5,523 nucleotides of DNA from Thiotrichaceae bacterium. GTDB lineage: Bacteria > Pseudomonadota > Gammaproteobacteria > Thiotrichales > Thiotrichaceae. Shown piece after piece: positions 1 to 5,309 of this stretch. The DNA is taken from contig JALVDQ010000022.1 in the NCBI GenBank assembly GCA_027008885.1, forward strand, positions 1 to 5,523. The letters are read 5' to 3'. Position 1 is the first letter of the stretch. Each line of letters opens with the position of its first letter. Made by a program: the position numbers and the translations under genes. The notes under the pieces are model-generated. The model saw only the letters and a program-made list of their open reading frames with translations. It was not told the DNA's origin and ran no database searches.

Positions 1-126
1 GGAGCAGAAAATATTCCGCGCAAAAAATATATACAGATTCTAAAAACCACCCGGGAATTTCACCACAGTGGCTGGAGATTTAATACCGAGATTGATCTTT
101 CACGCTGGAAGCCGGGCGAGTCTTAG
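1..126 (+). CDS. C-terminal end of an unidentified protein (partial, 41 codons)
   Basis: Reading frame 1 is open from the window edge to a TAG stop at 124-126 and would give a 41-residue C-terminus. It contains the stretch FHHSGWRFNTEIDLSRWKPG and ends in GES. The mix of basic, aromatic and acidic residues looks like a real soluble domain, but I do not recognise the family and assign no function. Random DNA would stay open this long fairly often, so the call rests partly on context: composition becomes much more AT-rich right after the stop, and the inverted-repeat element begins at the next base. The gene is convergent with yhhQ. Its start and most of its length lie outside the window. Confidence 0.55.
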   Translation, partial: GAENIPRKKYIQILKTTREFHHSGWRFNTEIDLSRWKPGES

Positions 127-254
127 AAGCCTGTCTGAGAACTAAGAAATCAACAATTTCCCAAAAAACCAATTTTTTAAGTTATTGAAAATAAAGAACT
201 TAATTTTTGTTAAATTGTTGAAAATCGTATTTTTGGCTATTCTCAGACAGGCTC
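127..254. mobile_element. Miniature inverted-repeat element, copy 1
   Basis: The ends are perfect 14-bp inverted repeats, AGCCTGTCTGAGAA at 128-141 and TTCTCAGACAGGCT at 240-253. The same ends recur at 5130-5468. Inside are further palindromic arms: CAACAATTT at 151-159 with AAATTGTTG at 212-220, and TTAAGTT at 177-183 with AACTTAA at 197-203. Transcribed RNA could therefore fold into a long AT-rich hairpin. The left flank is TTAG (123-126), which contains the stop codon of the upstream gene. The right flank is CTGG (255-258), a poor match, so the target duplication has decayed or was never exact. There is no coding capacity. It lies between two convergent genes and could serve as a terminator for both. 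Confidence 0.75.
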
Positions 255-275
255 CTGGCCTTGTAAAGTTCATCT

Positions 276-953
276 TTAATGCGCAGGAACGAGCAGTTTC
301 TTCACAAAAAGATTCATAAAAACACCATAGGCAGGCACAAAAAAGGCAATGCTGATTATTAATTTGAACGCATAATCTACGCTTGCAATTTCGGGCCAGT
401 TTGCAGCCATAAAGGCATCACTGCTTTTGTAAAAGGCGATACTAAAAAAGATCAGTGTATCCAGCATGGTTCCAATCACAGATGAAAAAGCAGGGGCTAC
501 CCACCATTGTTTTTTCTGTCTCAAGCGACTAAATACAAAAATATCCATTAACTGCCCAAAAACATAGGCAAGAAAACTGGCAAGTGCGATCCTGGCTACA
601 AAAATATTTAACTCAAACAGTTTTGAAAAGCCCTGAAATTCAGTCTTGAAAAACACAACTGAAAAAACATAGGAGATAATAATCGCCGGTATCATCGCCA
701 GAAAAATAATGCGACGCGCCTGCGATGAGCCATACAGCCGCACCGTTAAATCGGTTGCGAGAAAAATCAGGGGAAAAGTGAAAGCCCCCCATGTGGTTTG
801 AAACCCTGCCACTGTGACCGGTATCTGCACCAGATAATTACTGGCGGCAATAACAACCAGGTGAAAAATAACCAGTGTAAGCAAAGTGCTGGTATGAAAT
901 TTTGATTTGACTTTATTAATAGGGGATGAAGGGGCGTTTGAAGTGTAATTCAT
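276..953 (-). CDS. yhhQ: Queuosine precursor (preQ0/preQ1) transporter YhhQ
   Basis: This is an inner-membrane protein of the VUT/DUF165 family, which imports 7-deazaguanine precursors (preQ0, preQ1) for queuosine modification of tRNA. At 225 residues it is close to E. coli YhhQ (about 221). Conserved stretches match along the whole length: SNYLVQIPVTVAGFQTTWGA near 38-57, FPLIFLATDLTVRLYG near 60-75, ARRIIFLAMIPA near 79-90, FVARIALASF near 118-127, and SVDYAFKLIISIAFF near 191-205. About six hydrophobic segments alternate with short polar loops, and there is no cleavable signal peptide. The ATG at 953-951 is preceded by an AAAAAGGA ribosome-binding site at good spacing. That site lies inside a preQ1 riboswitch, which independently supports the substrate assignment. 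The gene appears monocistronic and convergent with the partial gene on its left. Confidence 0.95.
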   Translation of the reverse strand: MNYTSNAPSSPINKVKSKFHTSTLLTLVIFHLVVIAASNYLVQIPVTVAGFQTTWGAFTFPLIFLATDLTVRLYGSSQARRIIFLAMIPAIIISYVFSVVFFKTEFQGFSKLFELNIFVARIALASFLAYVFGQLMDIFVFSRLRQKKQWWVAPAFSSVIGTMLDTLIFFSIAFYKSSDAFMAANWPEIASVDYAFKLIISIAFFVPAYGVFMNLFVKKLLVPAH

Positions 954-957
954 TGTT

Positions 958-992
958 GATCCTTTTTGTTAAATGGGGTTGAGGGAACCCAG
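958..992 (-). promoter_or_regulatory. preQ1-I riboswitch (translational) of yhhQ
   Basis: Read on the - strand from 992, the leader is CTGGGTTCCCTCAACCCC, then ATTTAACAAAAAGGATC. This closely parallels the Thermoanaerobacter tengcongensis preQ1-I aptamer (CTGGGT, six-base loop, AACCCCAG, TTAACAAAACAAGG). Stem P1 is TGGG (991-988) with CCCA (977-974); the outermost C-G pair is lost here because 992 faces a T at 973. The cytosine at 978 corresponds to the ligand-reading C15. The A-rich strand TTAACAAAAA follows. The final AGGA (963-960) is the ribosome-binding site, and its two G bases can pair with loop bases CC (985-984) to close the H-type pseudoknot. Ligand binding should hide the ribosome-binding site and switch off the transporter. 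Seen: sequence and pairing. Inferred: the switching. Confidence 0.88.
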
Positions 993-1002
993 AAAGAGCG
1001 CG

Positions 1003-1031
1003 ATTATAAGTGCCCGGAAAAAATAAATCTA
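1003..1031 (-). promoter_or_regulatory. Promoter of yhhQ
   Basis: On the - strand a perfect TATAAT (1008-1003) is preceded, with a 17-bp spacer, by TAGATT (1031-1026), a weak -35 match of three bases in six. The expected start is near 996, a few bases before the first base of the preQ1 aptamer, so the leader RNA would consist almost entirely of riboswitch. That agreement supports the call despite the weak -35. Confidence 0.65.
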
Positions 1032-1091
1032 ACAAAAATTGTAATTCAAGTTTCGAAGTTCAAATTCTATCGTTACGCATAGGAACACAAT

Positions 1092-1111
1092 TTACACCTC
1101 CTTACACCTCC
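1092..1111. repeat. Two tandem copies of a 10-bp unit
   Basis: TTACACCTCC occurs at 1092-1101 and again at 1102-1111. It lies in the gene-free spacer between yhhQ and fimV. CACCTCC on this strand reads GGAGGTG on the other, which resembles a ribosome-binding site, but no reading frame follows it. No function is assigned. Confidence 0.7.
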
Positions 1112-1154
1112 TTTGTTTGCACATTCTCTTAAACTCAGCAACCCTGCAACTACA

Positions 1155-1182
1155 TGCTCTGCCTCTGTCCTCTGTCCTCTGC
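1155..1182. repeat. 7-bp tandem repeat, unit CCTCTGT (about four copies)
   Basis: Consecutive units are CCTCTGT (1162-1168), CCTCTGT (1169-1175) and CCTCTGC (1176-1182), preceded by a degenerate TGCTCTG (1155-1161). The tract is strongly pyrimidine-rich on the + strand and runs into the C7 repeat at 1184. It is a small minisatellite in the spacer, with no sign of coding. Confidence 0.7.
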
Positions 1183-1183
1183 C

Positions 1184-1213
1184 ACCCATCCCCCCCTGTT
1201 TTTACATATTTTT
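1184..1213 (+). repeat. Dispersed C7-containing 30-bp repeat, copy 1
   Basis: The stretch begins ACCCATC, continues to a run of seven C (1190-1196), then TGTTTTTACATATTTTT. It matches the - strand at 5097-5068 at 28 of 30 positions; the differences are at 1198 (G against T) and 1205 (C against T). It lies about 225 bp upstream of fimV. The rest of this spacer, apart from the promoters and small repeats listed, shows no gene or RNA that I can support. Confidence 0.6.
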
Positions 1214-1266
1214 GTGTTGCCTGTGTTGAAGAACGAAGCACTGGATTGCACGGTAGCATCATCATC

Positions 1267-1286
1267 CCCGTAAAATTCCCGTAAAA
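1267..1286. repeat. Direct repeat CCCGTAAAA with 11-bp period upstream of the fimV promoter
   Basis: CCCGTAAAA occurs at 1267-1275 and 1278-1286, an 11-bp period of about one helical turn. Its right end is 37 bp before the proposed -35 of fimV, so a regulator bound to one DNA face there could act on that promoter. No known binding-site consensus is recognised; an operator role is inferred only from spacing. Confidence 0.4.
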
Positions 1287-1323
1287 AAAGAAATGGCTTT
1301 GATATTGTCCCGCAATTAATAAA

Positions 1324-1352
1324 CAGACACTTAACTATTCCTTATGTATACT
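1324..1352 (+). promoter_or_regulatory. Probable sigma70-type promoter of fimV
   Basis: CAGACA (1324-1329, four of six matches to TTGACA) and TATACT (1347-1352, five of six to TATAAT) are separated by 17 bp. A start near 1359 would give a leader of about 80 bases before the ATG at 1438. Confidence 0.55.
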
Positions 1353-1420
1353 TCGGCATATTATTTTTTTATTGCTTGTTTTTTATTGCATAGTTGTTGT
1401 GTGGTTTGTTACATATAGAC

Positions 1421-1425
1421 AAAGG
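1421..1425 (+). promoter_or_regulatory. Likely ribosome-binding site of fimV
   Basis: AAAGG lies 12 bases before the ATG at 1438, longer than the usual spacing, and no better purine-rich site lies nearer. It supports initiation at 1438 rather than at the in-frame TTG at 1372, which falls only about 13 bases after the predicted transcript start. Confidence 0.45.
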
Positions 1426-1437
1426 TATACATCCGGA

Positions 1438-2721
1438 ATGAAACTGAATACTCGTTTTTGCTTAACTGCTGTTCTATTCACGACTTGTTTTTTGACTATT
1501 AACGCTTTTGCAGAAACGCCATATCGCGTTAAGAGAAATGATACTTTAAGTGGCATTGTTGCAAGGTCTTATTTGGGAAGTCCCTATTCAAAATCGCAAA
1601 TCATGGTTGCGATTCTGGCAAAAAACCCCTCTGCCTTTAAGGATGGAAATATCAATCTGCTTCTGCGAGGTAAGCGTCTGCGTTTGCCTGATGATAGCGA
1701 AATAAGCCAGGTTTCTGATGCTGAAGCCCGACGCATTATTGCCCAGCATACGCGATTATTCAGAGATGGTATTTCCAGAACTTTTGCTACTTCTCTTCTT
1801 GATCAGCGAAACCAGGAAAATGATGCTGACAGGGAAAAGACGCTTGCCGTAGTCAAAAAGCAGACTGAAAAAATCAGTCAACTGGAGCAGGAAGGCGAAA
1901 GATTGCGCAAGCAGCTTGATAATCTTTTCAAGCAAAAACAAAAAAGAGACAAGGAGTTGCAAGAGCTGGAAGAGCAGATCAAGCAGTATTCATCAATACA
2001 GGAAAAAGCGGCAATCAAAGGCACACCTGAACAGATTGCAGCGGCAAATCGAAAGCTTAAGGAAAAGAATGAAATATTGCAGAAAAAGCTGATTGAATCA
2101 AAAAGTGAGCTGGCAGAAAATGCGCGTTCCACCATGACCCTGCAACGCAAGCTAAAGAATTTAAAGGAAAGAATGAATCAGCAGGGTAGCAAGGATAATG
2201 GCTCAGCTGAAGCAACCGATACCACAAGCGCAGCGCTCTCTGAAAACGCTAGTGCTGATACGGCAACAGCAACAGGGGCAGACAGGGCGGCAGCGATTGA
2301 ATCAGACTCATCGACTGCAACAACTGCAAGGGATGATTCTCTTTCTCAATTTAAAAGCAAATTTTTCTGGGTTTTGCCCCTTATGTTGCTGCTTGCGATA
2401 CTCTTTTTGCTCTGGCTGATCGTGCGCTGGTTCTTTGGTAAGCACAAGAAAACAGCCATAAAAGAAGAGGATTATGATAAAGACTATGCTACTTTAATTG
2501 AAGATTATGAGTCGCTTGATTATCTTAACCCCGAAAATAATGCCTATCAGGAAGAGCCTCTGGAACCAAGCATCAAGCTGGATGTGGCACGCGCCTATCT
2601 TGAAGCAGACGATAATGAATCGGCACTCAATATCCTGAATGAAGTCATGCGGGAAGGCGATCAGAAGCAGAAGCAAGAGGCAGAAGAAATCCTTGCCTAT
2701 ATCAAACAGGCTGCAAGCTGA
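1438..2721 (+). CDS. fimV: FimV-family pilus assembly / polar hub protein
   Basis: This 427-residue envelope protein has FimV architecture. Residues 1-25 form a signal peptide ending AFA. Residues 29-84 are a LysM-like FimV N-terminal domain with the hallmark YRVKRNDTLSGI and NPSAFKDGNINLL...GKRLRLPD, expected to bind peptidoglycan. Residues 118-250 are a long charged coiled coil. Residues 251-300 are a Ser/Thr/Ala-rich linker. Residues 309-333 are one membrane helix, followed by an acidic cytoplasmic region. Residues 379-421 (KLDVARAYLEADDNESALNI onward) match the FimV C-terminal TPR-like motif. FimV proteins support type IV pilus or type II secretion assembly and polar organisation. It is less than half the length of Pseudomonas FimV (about 900), mainly because the acidic cytoplasmic part is short. 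ATG 1438 is chosen because the signal peptide starts there; the frame opens earlier, at 1372. No truA or asd neighbour is present. Confidence 0.85.
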   Translation: MKLNTRFCLTAVLFTTCFLTINAFAETPYRVKRNDTLSGIVARSYLGSPYSKSQIMVAILAKNPSAFKDGNINLLLRGKRLRLPDDSEISQVSDAEARRIIAQHTRLFRDGISRTFATSLLDQRNQENDADREKTLAVVKKQTEKISQLEQEGERLRKQLDNLFKQKQKRDKELQELEEQIKQYSSIQEKAAIKGTPEQIAAANRKLKEKNEILQKKLIESKSELAENARSTMTLQRKLKNLKERMNQQGSKDNGSAEATDTTSAALSENASADTATATGADRAAAIESDSSTATTARDDSLSQFKSKFFWVLPLMLLLAILFLLWLIVRWFFGKHKKTAIKEEDYDKDYATLIEDYESLDYLNPENNAYQEEPLEPSIKLDVARAYLEADDNESALNILNEVMREGDQKQKQEAEEILAYIKQAAS

Positions 2722-2734
2722 GACAGGCTCTTAA
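2718..2734. repeat. Probable single-end scar of the inverted-repeat element
   Basis: CTGAGACAGGCTC (2718-2730) matches the right end of the miniature elements (CTCAGACAGGCTC) at 12 of 13 positions. It is followed by TTAA (2731-2734), which fits the YTAR flank seen at the other copies. It contains the fimV stop TGA (2719-2721), and the TTAA contains the glcF stop (TAA on the - strand). It accounts for the whole 9-bp gap between the two genes. ACAGGCT also occurs at 2706-2712, so a chance match cannot be excluded. Confidence 0.4.
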
Positions 2735-3945
2735 TAATCAAGCAAATGTATCCAGTGAATTACCGGCACTTTGGTCGCTTCCTGTAAATGTGTCTGGCAG
2801 CCGATATTTGCGCTGACAATCAGCTCAGGATCACTTTCAAGTAAGGCATTTATCTTGTTGATTTGTAACTTTTTTGAAATAACAGGTTGCAGAATGGAGT
2901 AAGTACCGGCGGAGCCGCAGCAGAGATGCTGATCCCTGATAACGGGCAGATCATAGCCGCTCTGTTTCAGGATTTTCTCGACCACGCCCTGAATCTTTTG
3001 CGCATGTTGCAGCGTACACGGTGAGTGCCAGCTGATTTTTTGCACCGCAGGCGCTTTGCCCAGCAAGCTTAAATCTTCATTAATCAATATTTCTGAAATA
3101 TCTTTGCAGAGGGCTGAAACCCGCTGTGCTTTCTCGGCATAATCCGCATCATTACGAAGATAGTGTGCATAGTCTTTAACCATTGCGCCACAGCCACTGG
3201 CGGTCATCACAATCGCTTCTGCGCCGCTTTCAATATCTACCCACCAGGCATCAATATTGCGTTTCATATAATCCAGTGCTTCATCTTCTGCGGCTAAATG
3301 CTGACTTACTGCGCCACAACAGCCTGAACCCTTGGGTTTGATGACTGAAATACCGAGTTTGTGCAATACCCTTGCGGTTGCCTGGTTGATATCCGGTGAG
3401 AGCGATGGCTGAACACAGCCTGGCAAAATAATCATTTTGCGTTTATGCCGTGTGATTGGACATTTTCCCCTGGCAACCCTGCGGGGAATTTTCTTTTTTA
3501 TGGCGGCGGGCAAAAACGCTTTAAAAAACTGTCCTGTGCGCAGCAAGGCTGAAAAACGCTTTGGATACGGCAGTATTGCGCGTAATGCCTTTCTCGCAAA
3601 ACGCTCTTTAAAGTTACGCGGTGACTGTGTTTCAATGACTTTTCTGCCAATATCGAGCAGTTTTGTGTATGCGACACCCGAAGGACAGCTCGCCTCGCAG
3701 TTCCGACAGCTCAGGCAACGATCCAGATGCTTGCGGCTGGATTCACTGACTGCCTTGCCCTCCAGCATTTGCTTGATCAGGTAGATACGCCCGCGCGGTC
3801 CGTCATTTTCGTCACCCGTGAGTTGATAGGTGGGGCAGTTTGCATTACAAAATCCGCAGTGAACGCAGCTACGCAATATTTTTTCTGCAAGCTTTGTTTC
3901 TGCTGCGCTCAATCCTGATAGTGCTGGTTTTAGATTGGTTTTCAT
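2731..3945 (-). CDS. glcF: Glycolate oxidase iron-sulfur subunit GlcF
   Basis: GlcF is the electron-transfer subunit of membrane-associated glycolate oxidase, which with GlcD and GlcE oxidises glycolate to glyoxylate and passes electrons to the respiratory chain. It has 404 residues (E. coli about 407). Two ferredoxin-type CxxCxxCxxxC motifs lie near the N-terminus: C27, C30, C33, C37 (CVHCGFCNANCP) and C77, C80, C83, C87 (CLSCRNCEASCP). Two cysteine-rich CCG domains follow: C177, C209-C210-G211 and C252; then C310, C342-C343-G344 and C383. All key cysteines are present. The ATG at 3945 lies 5 bases after the glcE stop with only a weak ribosome-binding site, so translational coupling to glcE is likely. 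The gene ends 9 bp from convergent fimV, with no room for a terminator between them. Confidence 0.94.
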   Translation of the reverse strand: MKTNLKPALSGLSAAETKLAEKILRSCVHCGFCNANCPTYQLTGDENDGPRGRIYLIKQMLEGKAVSESSRKHLDRCLSCRNCEASCPSGVAYTKLLDIGRKVIETQSPRNFKERFARKALRAILPYPKRFSALLRTGQFFKAFLPAAIKKKIPRRVARGKCPITRHKRKMIILPGCVQPSLSPDINQATARVLHKLGISVIKPKGSGCCGAVSQHLAAEDEALDYMKRNIDAWWVDIESGAEAIVMTASGCGAMVKDYAHYLRNDADYAEKAQRVSALCKDISEILINEDLSLLGKAPAVQKISWHSPCTLQHAQKIQGVVEKILKQSGYDLPVIRDQHLCCGSAGTYSILQPVISKKLQINKINALLESDPELIVSANIGCQTHLQEATKVPVIHWIHLLDY

Positions 3946-3950
3946 AAGCT

Positions 3951-5051
3951 CTATAAGCCCTGATAGATTCTGTCCGGATTAAAAATTCCCTTCGGATCCA
4001 TTTCGTTCTTCAGGCGTTTATGCAGTGACAGCAGGGCGGCTGGCAGCGGCGGGAAATGGGATACACCCGGTAACTCTCCCCTGAACAGGGTCGCATAGCC
4101 CTTGCGTGAATTTGCGATACTCTGAATAATATTTACGGGTGCATTGCTGCGTACCCAGCGTTGCGCGCCACCCCACTCGACCAGAAGCTCATTATTCATT
4201 TGCGCGATGCGGGTAAATTTGTCAGAGACAGGGGGTAATGAAAAACGCCACAGCGGTTTGTGATCCTGCTGGAAAAATTCATGTTGCTGATCACGAATGC
4301 CCTGCCAGAAAGTATCGGTATCTGCCAGTTCATCGGCTGTTATCTGTTTTCTGGCATTTTGCAGCACCGTATCCGATGCCGAAAGCCGGATATAAGCCAT
4401 ATCCTTGTGCCAGAGAGTCGCACTCACTGGAAGCTGCCGAAGTCGCAGAGCCTTGAAATAATCCAGTGCCTCATCCAGTTCTGCCTCAAAAGCCAGGGTC
4501 AGATCAGTTTCCGGTTTTGGCAATAAACGCAGTGAGACGTTCAGTATCACACCCAGCGTCCCCTGCGAGCGCACCATCAGGCGCGAGAGATCATAACCGG
4601 CAACATTTTTCATGACCTGTCCGCCATAGTTGACGATTTCAGCATCGCCGTTAATGATTTGCACTCCAAGAATCGCATCGCGCACCGCTCCGCTGTAAGC
4701 ACGACGTGGTCCGGCAATGCCTGCGGCTATCGCGCCGCCAATGGTTGCCTCAGGGGTATAACGAGGCGGTTCAAAAGGCAACATCTGGCGGTTTGCCGTG
4801 AGCAGCTCTTCGAGTTCACACAAACGGGTTCCGGCACGCACGGTGATATATAACTCGCTTGGCTCATAGGCAATCACGCCGCTATGTGCGCTCACATCCA
4901 GCTCTTTTCCCTGCACCGGATTGCCATAAAAAAGCTTGCTTTTACCACCGTGGATAAAGAGTGGCGACTGCTGTGCGAGGGCTTCTGCCACTTGCTGTTG
5001 CAGCTTTTGGCTTAGGTCGTTGTGCTTAATTTGTGTCGTTTTGCCTGGCAT
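3951..5051 (-). CDS. glcE: Glycolate oxidase FAD-binding subunit GlcE
   Basis: GlcE is the second flavoprotein subunit of glycolate oxidase. It has 366 residues (E. coli about 350). A PCMH-type FAD-binding domain covers roughly residues 22-180, with GGKSK at 35-39, the glycine-rich ATIGGAIAAGIAGPRRAYSG at 102-121, and GGQVMKNVAGYDLSRLMVRS followed by QGTLGVI at 143-169. The C-terminus has the FAD-oxidase signature MDPKGIFNPDRIY (351-363). Two in-frame TAA codons come just before the codon preceding the ATG at 5051, so the start cannot be further upstream. No convincing ribosome-binding site is visible; the leader is an A/T-rich run. It sits between glcD and glcF in the usual operon order, but the 5052-5468 gap from glcD is enlarged by inserted repeat elements. 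Confidence 0.93.
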   Translation of the reverse strand: MPGKTTQIKHNDLSQKLQQQVAEALAQQSPLFIHGGKSKLFYGNPVQGKELDVSAHSGVIAYEPSELYITVRAGTRLCELEELLTANRQMLPFEPPRYTPEATIGGAIAAGIAGPRRAYSGAVRDAILGVQIINGDAEIVNYGGQVMKNVAGYDLSRLMVRSQGTLGVILNVSLRLLPKPETDLTLAFEAELDEALDYFKALRLRQLPVSATLWHKDMAYIRLSASDTVLQNARKQITADELADTDTFWQGIRDQQHEFFQQDHKPLWRFSLPPVSDKFTRIAQMNNELLVEWGGAQRWVRSNAPVNIIQSIANSRKGYATLFRGELPGVSHFPPLPAALLSLHKRLKNEMDPKGIFNPDRIYQGL

Positions 5052-5067
5052 TGTTTATTAAAGTTAT

Positions 5068-5097
5068 AAAAATATATAAAAAAAGGGGGGGATGGGT
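5068..5097 (-). repeat. Dispersed C7-containing 30-bp repeat, copy 2 (glcE leader)
   Basis: Read on the - strand from 5097: ACCCAT, seven C (5091-5085), seven T (5084-5078), then ATATATTTTT. It matches 1184-1213 at 28 of 30 positions. It ends 16 bases before the glcE start codon, so it forms most of the native glcE leader. The adjoining C7 and T7 runs are prone to replication slippage, but they lie outside any reading frame. Confidence 0.6.
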
Positions 5098-5129
5098 TAT
5101 TTGTTTTTGCTGCTGTTAAAAAATACCAG

Positions 5130-5184
5130 GAACCTGTCTCAAATCAGCTTTCCCTCGCTACGACTCATATTCTCGGACAGACTC
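5130..5184. mobile_element. Miniature inverted-repeat element, degenerate copy A
   Basis: The left end GAACCTGTCTCAAAT (5130-5144) and the right end ATTCTCGGACAGACTC (5169-5184) are imperfect versions of the family ends. The left flank is CCAG (5126-5129), one base from CTAG. The right flank is CTAG (5185-5188), shared with copy B. At about 55 bp it is the shortest and most decayed copy, so probably the oldest. It lies in the glcD-glcE gap. Confidence 0.6.
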
Positions 5185-5188
5185 CTAG

Positions 5189-5305
5189 GAGCTTGTCCGA
5201 GAACTAGCCTCCAAAAAATGCGACCACAATATATAGTGGTTTCTTAATGTGAAAACCACTATATATTGATTGAAATTTTTAAAAACTTAGTTCTCGGACA
5301 GGCTC
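5189..5305. mobile_element. Miniature inverted-repeat element, copy B
   Basis: The element is 117 bp with exact CTAG on both sides (5185-5188 and 5306-5309). Its ends GAGCTTGTCCGAGAACTA (5189-5206) and TAGTTCTCGGACAGGCTC (5288-5305) are inverted repeats with one mismatch. The interior contains a perfect 16-bp palindrome (listed separately) and no reading frame. The exact CTAG flanks fit a 4-bp YTAR target duplication, as known for IS5-group transposases, but no transposase is present and the family assignment is inference. Confidence 0.82.
5227..5268. repeat. Perfect 16-bp internal palindrome of copy B
   Basis: CAATATATAGTGGTTT (5227-5242) pairs exactly with AAACCACTATATATTG (5253-5268) across a 10-base loop. 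On the - strand, the glc transcript, the hairpin is followed eight bases later by six T. It is therefore a poor intrinsic terminator by spacing, though it could still cause pausing or be an RNase III site. TATAGTGG at both outer edges suggests a nested mini-element flanked by TA. Confidence 0.7.
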
Positions 5306-5309
5306 CTAG

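Noticed and set aside
1372..1437. Upstream extension of the fimV frame from a TTG at 1372
   Set aside because: The extra 22 residues would precede a textbook signal peptide that starts at the ATG at 1438. The TTG has no ribosome-binding site and lies only about 13 bases after the predicted transcript start.
1756..2150. Minus-strand open frames opposite the fimV coiled coil
   Set aside because: They are antisense shadows of a Lys/Glu/Gln-rich coding region, rich in Ser, Phe and Leu, with no supporting start signal or family resemblance.
3437..3918. Plus-strand open frames opposite glcF
   Set aside because: They lie antisense to conserved GlcF sequence, and their products show no recognisable domain.
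4238..4853. Plus-strand open frames opposite glcE
   Set aside because: They overlap the conserved FAD-domain region of GlcE on the other strand; composition and lack of start signals mark them as shadows.
5052..5127. Internal promoter for glcE in the AT-rich leader
   Set aside because: A TATAAC on the - strand (5068-5063) resembles a -10, but the -35 position falls in the C7 run and no other consensus fits.
5226..5227. Intrinsic terminator of glcD formed by the copy B palindrome
   Set aside because: The hairpin stem is AT-rich and its nearest T run on the transcribed strand starts about eight bases beyond the stem, so it does not meet the usual pattern. An effect on the RNA remains possible and is noted under the array finding.
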